NCBI GenBank assembly: GCA_013694685.1
Contig: JACDBY010000462.1
Coordinates: 1 to 17,323 of the forward strand
DNA: 17,323 nucleotides
From: Actinomycetota bacterium
GTDB taxonomy: Bacteria; Actinomycetota; Thermoleophilia; Gaiellales; Gaiellaceae
Direction: 5' to 3'
Numbering within the stretch: position 1 is the stretch's first letter; every line of letters begins with the position of its first letter. A program made the translations under genes and the position numbers. Under the pieces are notes generated by a model. It did no database searches. It was not told the DNA's origin and worked only from the letters and a program-made list of their open reading frames with translations. This document shows, one piece after another, positions 1 to 6,358 of the stretch.

Positions 1-345
1 ACCGACGCCGCCCGCCGTTCGCTCCCGACCATGGTCACCCATCTCGACGCATCGGCGACGGCGGCCCGAGCGGCGCTGCTCGCCGCCGGCGTGGCGACCG
101 GGAACGCGGAGCTCTTCGCCGCAGGGCTCGACGACAGGCTGCACGAGCCCTACCGCCCCTCGTCGCTGCTCGACGACGTGCGCTTCGATTCCCCACCGGG
201 CGCCAGGGGCGCGACGCTCTCCGGCTCGGGGCCTACGGTGATCGTCTGGGCCGACGACACCGGCGCGTGCGTCGCAGCGCTCCGCGAGCGATATCGCGAC
301 CACGACGTCCTGCCACTCGCCGTCGCGGGTCGAGGCGCGCTGTGA
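1..345 (+). CDS. thrB: Homoserine kinase, C-terminal part (5' truncated by window edge)
   Basis: C-terminal end of a GHMP-family kinase that phosphorylates homoserine to O-phosphohomoserine in cytosolic threonine synthesis. The frame is open from base 1, so the gene begins outside the window and the ATG at 31 is internal. What is visible: an ARRSLPT segment, a helix pair containing DRLHEPYR, which is characteristic of homoserine kinase, and GATLSGSGPTV, the GHMP C-terminal glycine motif near the substrate site. The ATP-binding GHMP motif lies upstream and is not visible. The TGA stop overlaps the GTG of the next gene (GTGA), so the two are translationally coupled. Its product is the substrate of the threonine synthase encoded 3 kb downstream. 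Family assignment is firm; only about 114 codons are present. Confidence 0.88.
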   Translation, partial: TDAARRSLPTMVTHLDASATAARAALLAAGVATGNAELFAAGLDDRLHEPYRPSSLLDDVRFDSPPGARGATLSGSGPTVIVWADDTGACVAALRERYRDHDVLPLAVAGRGAL

Positions 346-1052
346 CCGACGTGGTGCTCGTCGACTGCCGCCCGCGGGCGGCGTACAACGACGGGCATCC
401 GCCGGGTGCCGTGCATCTCGACCCCGAAAGTGTCCTCTCCGCTGTCGTCGCGGATCCGGCGGTCGGAGGCCGGCACCCGCTGCCGGATCCCGAGAAGCTC
501 GCCGCGGCCATCGGGGCCGCGGGGATCGGGCCTGGGACGCTCGTCCTCGCCTACGACGATGGCACGGGCTGGGCCGCCCGTTGCTGGTGGCTCCTCCGCC
601 ACCTCGGTCACGACGCCTGCGGCACGTTCGACCTGCGCAGCTACGGCGGCGCGCTGACGACCGAGCTGGCGCGGCCCACGCCTGTGCGTTTCGTGTCACG
701 TCTCCGCGACGACGACCTGATCGACGCCGAGGAGATCCGCATGCGGCTCGACGATCCCTCGCTCGTCCTCTACGACGCGCGCGCACGCGACCGCTGGCGC
801 GGCGAGACCGAGCCGCTCGACCCGGTGGCCGGCCGGATCCCCGGAGCGCGCAACGCGTTCTTCGAAGAGCCGCTCCCCGCCGATGCGACCGGGCCGACGG
901 AGGTCGTCGCCTACTGCGGCTCGGGCGTGACCGCGTGCGTCGTCGTCCAGAAGCTCGTCGCTGCCGGCCGCGAGGATGCGAGGCTCTATCCCGGCTCGTT
1001 CAGCGAGTGGTGCCGCACCCCGTCCAATCCAATCGAGAGAGGCGACCCGTGA
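342..1052 (+). CDS. Tandem rhodanese sulfurtransferase (thiosulfate/3-mercaptopyruvate type)
   Basis: A 236-residue cytosolic protein with two rhodanese domains. The N-terminal domain begins VLVDCRPRAAYNDGHPPGAVHLD and is the inactive copy. The C-terminal domain (about residues 125-230) carries LYDARARDRW and the active-site loop CGSGVTA with the persulfide cysteine at about residue 192. That loop, followed by YPGSFSEW, matches the SseA-like group that moves sulfur from thiosulfate or 3-mercaptopyruvate to an acceptor; the CGSGVT form favours mercaptopyruvate, but the substrate cannot be settled from sequence. The GTG start at 342 overlaps the thrB stop and gives the family's usual N-terminus; the open frame upstream of it overlaps thrB and is discarded. 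The gene overlaps ilvD by 4 nt, so thrB, this gene and ilvD form one operon. A sulfurtransferase here could serve sulfur supply or Fe-S assembly for IlvD; that is inference. Confidence 0.88.
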   Translation: MTDVVLVDCRPRAAYNDGHPPGAVHLDPESVLSAVVADPAVGGRHPLPDPEKLAAAIGAAGIGPGTLVLAYDDGTGWAARCWWLLRHLGHDACGTFDLRSYGGALTTELARPTPVRFVSRLRDDDLIDAEEIRMRLDDPSLVLYDARARDRWRGETEPLDPVAGRIPGARNAFFEEPLPADATGPTEVVAYCGSGVTACVVVQKLVAAGREDARLYPGSFSEWCRTPSNPIERGDP

Positions 1053-2749
1053 CGACTCCCTACGACATCCCCTCCGACCCGGCAAAGCGTCACAGTGCAG
1101 CGCTGACCGACGGTCCCGACCGCGCCGGCGCGCGGGCGATGCTGAAGGCGACCGGCTTCACGGACGAGGATCTCGCGAAGCCGATCATCGGCGTCTGCAC
1201 AACGTGGATCGAGACGATGCCGTGCAACCTGAATCAGCGCGCGCTCGCGCCCCACGTCAAGCGCGGGATCCGCGAGGCCGGCGCGACGCCGATGGAGTTC
1301 AACACGATCGCCGTCTCGGACGGGGTCTCGATGGGAACGTCGGGCATGCGCGCCTCGCTCGTCTCACGCGAGACGATCGCCGACTCGATCGAGCTCGTCG
1401 TACGCGGCCACCTCTTCGACGGACTCGTGTGCCTGATCGCCTGCGACAAGACGATCCCGGCCGCCGTGATGGCGCTCGCGCGACTCGACATCCCCGGGCT
1501 CGTGCTCTACACCGGCTCGATCGCGCCCGGGCGCTGGCGGGGCCGCGACGTGACGATCCAGGACGTCTACGAGCAGATCGGCGCCCATGCGGCCGGCAAG
1601 ATCACGGCGGCCGACCTCCACGAGCTCGAGTCGGCGGCCTGTCCGGCGGCGGGCGCGTGCGGCGGCCAGTTCACCGCCAACACGATGGCGACGGCGCTCG
1701 AGTTCCTCGGCATCAGCCCGGGCGGCCGGAACGACATCCCGGCGCTCGACGCGTCGAAGGAGGAGGCGTCTGCGGAGGCCGGCCGGCTCGTCGTCGATCT
1801 CGTGCGACGCGACGTGCGACCGTCGCAGATCATCACGAAGGCGTCCCTCGAGAACGCGGCCGCCTCGGTCGCGGCCACGGGTGGGTCGACGAACGGCGTC
1901 CTGCACCTCGTCGCGATCGCGAAGGAGCTCTCGATCGACTTCACGATCGACGACTTCGACGCGATCTCGGCTCGGACGCCGATCGTGGCCGACCTGAAGC
2001 CCTTCGGTCGCTTCGTCGCGACCGACGTCCACGCCGCGGGCGGGATCGCGCTCGTCGCCCGCGAGCTCGCAAAGGCGGGGCTGATCGACCCCTCGACCCC
2101 GAATGTCGACGGACGCACGCTCGGCGAGATCGCTGATGCGGTCGTCGAGACCGACGGGCAGGAGGTGGTCGTCCCGATCGAGACCCCGATCAAGTCACGC
2201 GGCGGGCTCGCCATCCTGCGCGGCAACCTCGCGCCGGGCGGCTGCGTCCTGAAGCTCGCGGGCGAGGCGCGGACGCATCACCGCGGACCGGCGCGCGTCT
2301 TCGACTCGGAGGAGGACACCTTCGCCGCCGTCAAGGCGGGCCGGATTGTCGCCGGTGACGTAGTCGTGATCCGCTACGAGGGCCCCGTGGGCGGCCCCGG
2401 CATGCGCGAGATGCTGCACGTCACGGCCGCGATCGTCGGCGAGGGGCTCTCGGACGAGGTAGCGCTCGTCACCGACGGCCGCTTCTCCGGCGCCACCCAC
2501 GGGTTCATGGTCGGCCACGTCTGCCCCGAGGCCGCGACGGGCGGTGCGCTCGCGGCCGTCCGCGAAGGCGACACGATCGTGATCGACGTCGACCGCCGCT
2601 CCCTCGACGTCGAGCTCGCCGACGACGAGATCGCCGCGCGGCTCCGCGAGCTGCCGACGTTCGTCCCCAAGGTGACGAGCGGCGCGCTGGCGAAGTTCGC
2701 CTCGCTCGTCCAACCGGCCTCGGAAGGGGCGGTCACGCTGCCCCTCTGA
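1049..2749 (+). CDS. ilvD: Dihydroxy-acid dehydratase
   Basis: A 566-residue Fe-S enzyme that dehydrates 2,3-dihydroxy-isovalerate and -methylvalerate to the 2-keto acids leading to valine, isoleucine and, through ketoisovalerate, leucine. Visible IlvD/Edd hallmarks: WIETMPCN (Cys59), CDKT (Cys132, with Asp133 and Lys134 for Mg2+), GACGGQFTANTM (Cys204), and a C-terminal GRFSGATHGFMVGH. The three cysteines fit the [2Fe-2S] type of the shorter IlvD forms. The start is GTG at 1049, overlapping the rhodanese stop and preceded by a GAGAGAGG Shine-Dalgarno sequence; the open frame extends upstream to about 581 but that part is out-of-frame shadow of the rhodanese gene. It is the last gene of the thrB operon. 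Length and motifs are complete, with no sign of damage. Confidence 0.97.
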   Translation: MTTPYDIPSDPAKRHSAALTDGPDRAGARAMLKATGFTDEDLAKPIIGVCTTWIETMPCNLNQRALAPHVKRGIREAGATPMEFNTIAVSDGVSMGTSGMRASLVSRETIADSIELVVRGHLFDGLVCLIACDKTIPAAVMALARLDIPGLVLYTGSIAPGRWRGRDVTIQDVYEQIGAHAAGKITAADLHELESAACPAAGACGGQFTANTMATALEFLGISPGGRNDIPALDASKEEASAEAGRLVVDLVRRDVRPSQIITKASLENAAASVAATGGSTNGVLHLVAIAKELSIDFTIDDFDAISARTPIVADLKPFGRFVATDVHAAGGIALVARELAKAGLIDPSTPNVDGRTLGEIADAVVETDGQEVVVPIETPIKSRGGLAILRGNLAPGGCVLKLAGEARTHHRGPARVFDSEEDTFAAVKAGRIVAGDVVVIRYEGPVGGPGMREMLHVTAAIVGEGLSDEVALVTDGRFSGATHGFMVGHVCPEAATGGALAAVREGDTIVIDVDRRSLDVELADDEIAARLRELPTFVPKVTSGALAKFASLVQPASEGAVTLPL

Positions 2750-2750
2750 G

Positions 2751-2767
2751 CCACAGCCCCCATGTGG
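2751..2767. terminator. Small hairpin between convergent genes
   Basis: CCACA (2751-2755) pairs with TGTGG (2763-2767) around a 7-nt loop, directly after the ilvD stop and 11 nt before the end of the convergent NTF2-like gene. There is only a TT after it, so it is a weak, possibly bidirectional terminator candidate at best. Confidence 0.35.
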
Positions 2768-2777
2768 TTCCCCGACT

Positions 2778-3272
2778 CTAGAGCACGTCGCGAGCCATCG
2801 CGGCCCGAAGCGCGGCACGTGCTTGCGCGCGCACCTTGCCCTGCACCGGTGGCGACCAGCCGAGCAGGACACCCACGGGGCCGAGCGCCTGGCGCGTCCA
2901 CGTCCAGAGCGGAAACCGGTCGTCGTGCTCTGCGATCAGGTCCTCCTCGAAGCGGAACGCAGCCTCGATCTGGTTCCGCACACGGCGACCCGTGGCCGAG
3001 AACGTGTAGCTCGCGACCCACTGTGCGGAGCCCCGTTCGGCGTCCGCCTCGACATCGGAGTGCGTGACGACGAGATCCGTTCCGCGCTCGCACAGCATGC
3101 GCCACATCGCCCGCACCTCGTCGCCCTCGAGGTCACCGAAGACCGGATCCGAGAACCGCGCGTCCGCGCAGTAACAGGCGCCCATCGTCCAATGGTCTCG
3201 CAACGAGAAGGCCGTGTAGAACCGGTCGATCAGCTCACGGTTCGCCGAGCCGTCACCGGATGCGTCGATCAG
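2778..3272 (-). CDS. SnoaL/NTF2-like fold protein with an unusual 5' end
   Basis: A small cytosolic NTF2/SnoaL-like protein of unknown substrate. The core has the usual first helix (RELIDRFYTAFSLRDH), then MGACYCADARFSDPVFGDLEG, the typical conical-barrel entry of this superfamily, then strands through GSAQWVASYTFSATGRRV and RNQIEAAFRFEEDLIAEHDD. The C-terminal 50 residues (TRQALGPVGVLLGWSPPVQGKV) resemble ketosteroid-isomerase-like actinobacterial proteins. No ATG or GTG exists in this frame between the upstream in-frame TAG (3329-3327) and the core. The first standard choice, TTG at 3203, would delete helix 1, so the frame is drawn from CTG at 3272. That CTG overlaps the TGA of a short upstream frame (3316-3269) and has GAGG 4 nt before it. 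Alternatives are a frameshift joining the two frames or a true TTG start. The gene is convergent with ilvD and divergent from the thrC unit. Confidence 0.7.
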   Translation of the reverse strand: MIDASGDGSANRELIDRFYTAFSLRDHWTMGACYCADARFSDPVFGDLEGDEVRAMWRMLCERGTDLVVTHSDVEADAERGSAQWVASYTFSATGRRVRNQIEAAFRFEEDLIAEHDDRFPLWTWTRQALGPVGVLLGWSPPVQGKVRAQARAALRAAMARDVL

Positions 3273-3316
3273 AGCGCCTCGAGACGGGTGGGTGGACGAC
3301 GCTGCACTACGTACAC
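3269..3316 (-). other. 15-codon leader frame, or frameshifted N-terminus of the NTF2-like gene
   Basis: GTG at 3316 opens a 15-codon frame (VYVVQRRPPTRLEAL) that stops at TGA 3271-3269, overlapping CTG 3272-3270 of the NTF2-like frame. A TAGGCT hexamer ends 7 nt before this GTG, the spacing of a leaderless promoter. The peptide reads smoothly into the next frame (RLEAL then IDASGDGSANREL), so this may be the true N-terminus separated by an indel rather than an independent leader. Confidence 0.4.
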
Positions 3317-3323
3317 GACAGCG

Positions 3324-3329
3324 AGCCTA
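3324..3329 (-). promoter_or_regulatory. Putative -10 box (TAGGCT), minus strand
   Basis: TAGGCT read on the minus strand, 7 nt upstream of the GTG at 3316, fits TANNNT followed by a leaderless start. No convincing -35 element was found. Confidence 0.4.
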
Positions 3330-3367
3330 GCTTCGGACGGGTGGACGCGCCCGCGGCGGACAGGATG

Positions 3368-3373
3368 TAGGCT
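3368..3373 (+). promoter_or_regulatory. Putative -10 box (TAGGCT) for the SAM riboswitch-thrC transcript
   Basis: TAGGCT lies about 24 nt before the first paired base of the riboswitch, giving a predicted transcription start near 3380. The same hexamer occurs on the opposite strand at 3329-3324, making a divergent promoter pair. The -35 region is not recognisable. Confidence 0.4.
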
Positions 3374-3396
3374 GCGACCGGACGCGGGATTCGTCC

Positions 3397-3496
3397 CGCT
3401 CCACATCGAGAGAGGCTGAGGGACCGGCCCTGTGACGCCTCGGCAACCCCCCTCGCGAGAGGGCCCGGTGCCAAACCCGGATGGATGTGTCGAGCG
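3397..3496 (+). promoter_or_regulatory. SAM-I-clan riboswitch
   Basis: S-adenosylmethionine aptamer. P1 is CACATC (3402-3407) with GATGTG (3484-3489), extended by CGCTC (3397-3401) with GAGCG (3492-3496) across a TC bulge. P2 is GAGGC (3412-3416) with GCCTC (3437-3441), enclosing the SAM-I kink-turn and loop block TGAGGGACCGGCCCTGTGA. Next come the conserved CGGCAACC, P3 with a CCCTC/GAGGG stem and GCGA loop (3451-3463), and the GGTGCCAAACCC joining strand. After that strand only a few bases remain before P1 closes, so the separate P4 hairpin of classical SAM-I is absent; this compact form may belong to the SAM-I/IV variant. There is no terminator between aptamer and gene; the SD begins 5 nt after the extended P1, so control is probably translational. 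Confidence 0.88.
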
Positions 3497-3500
3497 AGCG

Positions 3501-3507
3501 AAGGAGG
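3501..3507 (+). promoter_or_regulatory. Shine-Dalgarno AAGGAGG fixing the thrC start
   Basis: A near-perfect SD, 9 nt before GTG 3517. It rules out the in-frame ATG at 3481, which lies inside the riboswitch. GGTCCC (3506-3511), which includes the last GG of the SD, is complementary to GGGACC (3420-3425) in the aptamer P2 region. Confidence 0.85.
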
Positions 3508-3516
3508 TCCCCAGCC

Positions 3517-4794
3517 GTGTCAGCCCTCTCCCTCACCTGTCGGGTCTGTGCGACCGAGCACCCCCTCGAGGCGATCGGCTCGTGCAGCCGGTGCTTCGGT
3601 CCCCTCGACCCAGCCTACGACTGGGAGCTGCTCCGCCGGACGGTGACGCGCGAGCGCCTGGCGGACGGCCCGGCCTCGATCTGGCGGTACGCCGACGTGC
3701 TCCCGGTCGCGGCTCCTACCGAGCCACGGCTGAGCCCGGGCTGGACACCGCTCGTGCCGGCCCCGCGGCTCGCCGCCGAGGTCGGGGTCCGCGAGCTCTG
3801 GCTCAAGCTCGACACCGCGAACCCGACGCACTCGTTCAAGGATCGGGTCGTCGCGGTGGCGGCCCGCAAGGCCCAGGAGCTCGGTCTCGGGACGCTCGCC
3901 TGCTCCTCGACGGGCAACCTCGCAGCAGCCGTCGCGGCGCGCGCCGCCGCCGAGGGACTCGACGCGGCGGTCTTCGTCCCAGCCGACCTCGAGCCGGAGA
4001 AGCTGACCGCGGCCGCTGCCTACGGTCCGACGGTCTACACCGTCGATGGCCACTACGACCACTGCTCGCGTCTGACCGTCGAGCTCTCCTTCGAGCTCCC
4101 GTGGGGCTTCGTCAACGTCAACCTCCGCTCGTACTACGCGGAGGGCTCGAAGACGCTCGCCTACGAGATCGCCGAGCAGCTCGGCTGGCGAGTGCCGGAC
4201 GTCGTCGTCGCGCCGATCGCCTCGGGGGCGCTCTTCCACAAGCTCGGACAGGGCTTCGCGGAGCTCCGCGAGCTCCGGCTGGTCGACGGTGTCGTTCCGA
4301 GCCTCGTGGGCGGCCAGGCGGCCGGTTGCTCTCCGGTCGCGACCGCGTTCGCAGACGGCGTCCGGGTGATCCCCGTGCGCCCCGCGACGGTCGCCCGTTC
4401 GCTTGCGATCGGGAGCCCCGCGGACGGCGACTTCGCGGTCGCCACCGCCCGCGAGACCGGCGGCTCGATCCACGCCGTCGCCGAGGAGGCTGTGGGTAAG
4501 AACATGGCTCTTCTCGCCCGGACGACCGGTGTGTTCGGCGAGACGGCGACGGGCGTGACGCTCGGCGCGCTGCGTGCCGCCCTCGCCGCGGGTGAGGTGC
4601 GAGCGCGCGATCGCGTCGTCCTGCTCGTCACGGGCGACGGCCTCAAGACCCCCGGCCCGGTCTCATTCACCTACGCCCCGGTCCCGATCGAGCCGGACGC
4701 GGAGACGTTTCTGGAAGACGTGCTCACGTTGGCAAGAGACTGGCCTCCCGAGGGGTCGCGTCAGGGTCGGCCGTTACGATCTCGGCTCTCATGA
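3517..4794 (+). CDS. thrC: Threonine synthase, SAM riboswitch controlled
   Basis: A 425-residue fold-type II PLP enzyme that converts O-phosphohomoserine to threonine and phosphate in the cytosol. An N-terminal zinc-ribbon-like knob has CRVC (8-11) and CSRC (23-26). The PLP lysine is Lys108 in NPTHSFKDR, and the phosphate loop is STGNLAAAVAAR. The C-terminal third has VGKNMALLARTTGVFGETATG and LLVTGDGLKTP, typical of the long-form synthases of actinobacteria and plants. GTG 3517 is chosen for its SD. The tail after FLEDVLTL (about 20 residues rich in R, P and S) looks non-conserved and may be read-through into a junction with the following low-GC insert. Placing it under a SAM aptamer is unusual, because SAM switches normally govern methionine or sulfur genes, so a homocysteine-forming side role from O-phosphohomoserine cannot be excluded. 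Confidence 0.9.
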   Translation: MSALSLTCRVCATEHPLEAIGSCSRCFGPLDPAYDWELLRRTVTRERLADGPASIWRYADVLPVAAPTEPRLSPGWTPLVPAPRLAAEVGVRELWLKLDTANPTHSFKDRVVAVAARKAQELGLGTLACSSTGNLAAAVAARAAAEGLDAAVFVPADLEPEKLTAAAAYGPTVYTVDGHYDHCSRLTVELSFELPWGFVNVNLRSYYAEGSKTLAYEIAEQLGWRVPDVVVAPIASGALFHKLGQGFAELRELRLVDGVVPSLVGGQAAGCSPVATAFADGVRVIPVRPATVARSLAIGSPADGDFAVATARETGGSIHAVAEEAVGKNMALLARTTGVFGETATGVTLGALRAALAAGEVRARDRVVLLVTGDGLKTPGPVSFTYAPVPIEPDAETFLEDVLTLARDWPPEGSRQGRPLRSRLS

Positions 4795-4833
4795 GGTCCA
4801 GTTTCGTTACACGTTCCGCGCCATGCTCAAGGC

Positions 4834-5754
4834 GTGCACGAGGAAAGCGAGTGGCTCGAGCTGCCATTCGCCGCGACCGATGACGCAGGTCGCTGCGTAG
4901 TGAAGGAGCTCGCGTTGCTCGAAGCGGAGGACCTCGAACGGCAGGACTTCGAGCTGCCTACGATAGTGATTGGCGACAGCCGCTCCGTTCTGAGGCGAAT
5001 GCCTTCGAGGCTTGTCCAGACCACGGTCACCTCACCGCCATACTGGTCGCTCCGCGACTACGACATCGAGGGTCAGATTGGTCTCGAGTCCTCCCTCGAG
5101 CAGTACATCGCGAACCTCGTTGCCGTCTTCGAGGAGGTACGACGAGTCACACGCGACGACGGCACGCTGTGGTTGAACATAGGCGACTCCTACACCTCAG
5201 GTGGTCGAACGTGGCGAGCGCCTGATCGCAAGAACCCCGTTCGAGCGATGGATGTCCGTCCACCGACGCCGAGGGGCCTTAAGCCGAAGGATCTGATTGG
5301 CGTGCCATGGAGACTGGCGTTCGCGCTGCAGGCCGCGGGCTGGTATCTCCGCGCCGACCTTGTGTGGAACAAGCCGAACTGTCAACCCGAGAGCGTCAAG
5401 GATAGGCCGACGAGATCACACGAATACGTCTTTCTGTTCAGCAAGAGCGAGCGTTACACGTACGACCACACAGCAGTTCGTGGCCTCAATGATCGCAATG
5501 TTCGGACCGTGTGGAACATCAACACGCAGGCGTACAAGGAAGCTCACTTTGCCACCTTTCCCTCCGCTCTGGTCGAACCATGCATCGCGCTGTCAAGCAG
5601 CCCGCATGACCTTGTGCTCGATCCGTTCCTGGGCTCGGGGACTACGGGGCTGACAGCCATAGCCTTAGGTCGACGGTTTCTCGGTGTCGAGCTCAATCCC
5701 GAATACGTCGACATCGCCGAACGCCGGTTGCGAGTCGCAGCGTCCGCGGCGTGA
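4834..5754 (+). CDS. Site-specific DNA methyltransferase, beta class (probably N4-cytosine)
   Basis: A 306-residue SAM-dependent DNA methyltransferase. Motif order is IV before I: TSPPYW at 66-71 is the catalytic motif, then VWNKPN (177-182) and HEYVFLFSK (196-204), then the SAM-binding DPFLGSGTTG (263-272) and FLGVELNPEYVDIAERRL. This order defines the beta class. SPPY rather than DPPY favours N4-cytosine, but some N6-adenine enzymes also have it. Target recognition probably lies in residues 115-175; the recognition site cannot be deduced. GTG 4834 is the first in-frame start after the thrC stop and has only a weak AAGG just before it; GTG 4900 is an alternative. Base composition is clearly less GC-rich than the flanking genes (a sampled stretch, 5401-5460, is about 52% GC), which suggests horizontal acquisition. 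It overlaps the next, broken frame by 4 nt. Confidence 0.92.
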   Translation: MHEESEWLELPFAATDDAGRCVVKELALLEAEDLERQDFELPTIVIGDSRSVLRRMPSRLVQTTVTSPPYWSLRDYDIEGQIGLESSLEQYIANLVAVFEEVRRVTRDDGTLWLNIGDSYTSGGRTWRAPDRKNPVRAMDVRPPTPRGLKPKDLIGVPWRLAFALQAAGWYLRADLVWNKPNCQPESVKDRPTRSHEYVFLFSKSERYTYDHTAVRGLNDRNVRTVWNINTQAYKEAHFATFPSALVEPCIALSSSPHDLVLDPFLGSGTTGLTAIALGRRFLGVELNPEYVDIAERRLRVAASAA

Positions 5755-6248
5755 CAATCAACCCACCCTCACCGTCACGTCAGATCGCGTTTCACCAGCT
5801 TCTTGTCGCCGCGCGCAAGACGTGGCTCACCGATGCCCGATCGATTGCTCTGGAAGCCGTCGACACGAGTGCAATGCGCACTCTTGACACTCGGGTCCCG
5901 GTTTCAGGGTGCGAACAACAACCCTATTGGTCGCCCGGCAACTCTAGAAGTGTTTCTCGCGATTGCCGAGGTCGTCGAAGGACATCTCAAGGGCGGAGCC
6001 GACAGGAGCAACGCTCACAACAGAGCTGGCGAGGCTGAGAAGTCGCATCAGAAGACAAGGGTGCCGGGTATCGGGAGTACTGGACCATCATTGCGCTGGG
6101 TGGCCTAGACCGTGAAACGCTCAAGTCCGAGTCCCCGACCACGCAGTCATGGTTCGACGCAGCCCACGTGCTCGGGAGAACGGGAGCTGACTGGGAGACG
6201 TTCAAGTCACGACTTGCAGGGAAGGCGGGGATTCCCGTTTCATCCTGA
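5751..6248 (+). pseudogene. Frameshifted partner of the methyltransferase, possible restriction endonuclease relic
   Basis: Starts at GTG 5751, overlapping the methyltransferase stop (GTGA). The first frame gives a coherent N-terminus (RQIAFHQLLVAARKTWLTDA up to about TRVPVSG). Coding then continues in the +1 frame from about 5919 (GANNNPIGRPATLEVFLAIA, then VVEGHLKGGADRSNAHNRAGEAE). It returns to the first frame at about 6037 (EVASEDKGAGYREYWTII, then ALGGLDRETL, SWFDAAHVLGRTGADWE) and ends at TGA 6246-6248. One extra G in the GGG at 5917-5919 and one missing base near 6037 would give a single chain of about 165 residues. I do not recognise the family. A cognate restriction enzyme is the contextual guess; 165 residues is short for most of them. 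The indels could be real decay or sequencing errors. After the stop, 6249-6346 shows nothing supportable. Confidence 0.65.
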
Positions 6249-6346
6249 CCAAGGCTGGCTGCGACGACGGAGTCCTGGGAGCCGTCGCGGCCTTCTCTTG
6301 ACTCGGGGGCCATGACGGGACGCATTCCTCGACGACGTCCTCGCGC

Positions 6347-6352
6347 TAGCCT
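6347..6352 (+). promoter_or_regulatory. Putative -10 box (TAGCCT) for a leaderless leuC transcript
   Basis: TAGCCT ends 6 nt before the leuC GTG at 6359, and there is no SD in the intervening GAGCGG. This is the spacing expected when transcription starts at or next to the start codon. No clear -35 element was found. Confidence 0.45.
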
Positions 6353-6358
6353 GAGCGG

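Noticed and set aside
3481..3516. ATG at 3481 as the thrC start
   Set aside because: It lies inside the SAM aptamer, before P1 closes, and has no SD; GTG 3517 has AAGGAGG at proper spacing and gives the normal N-terminus.
4791..4883. Mini-ORF starting ATG 4791 with TACGAT 10 nt upstream
   Set aside because: It overlaps the methyltransferase start in another frame, encodes an Arg-rich peptide without family features, and its spacing is longer than the leaderless cases.
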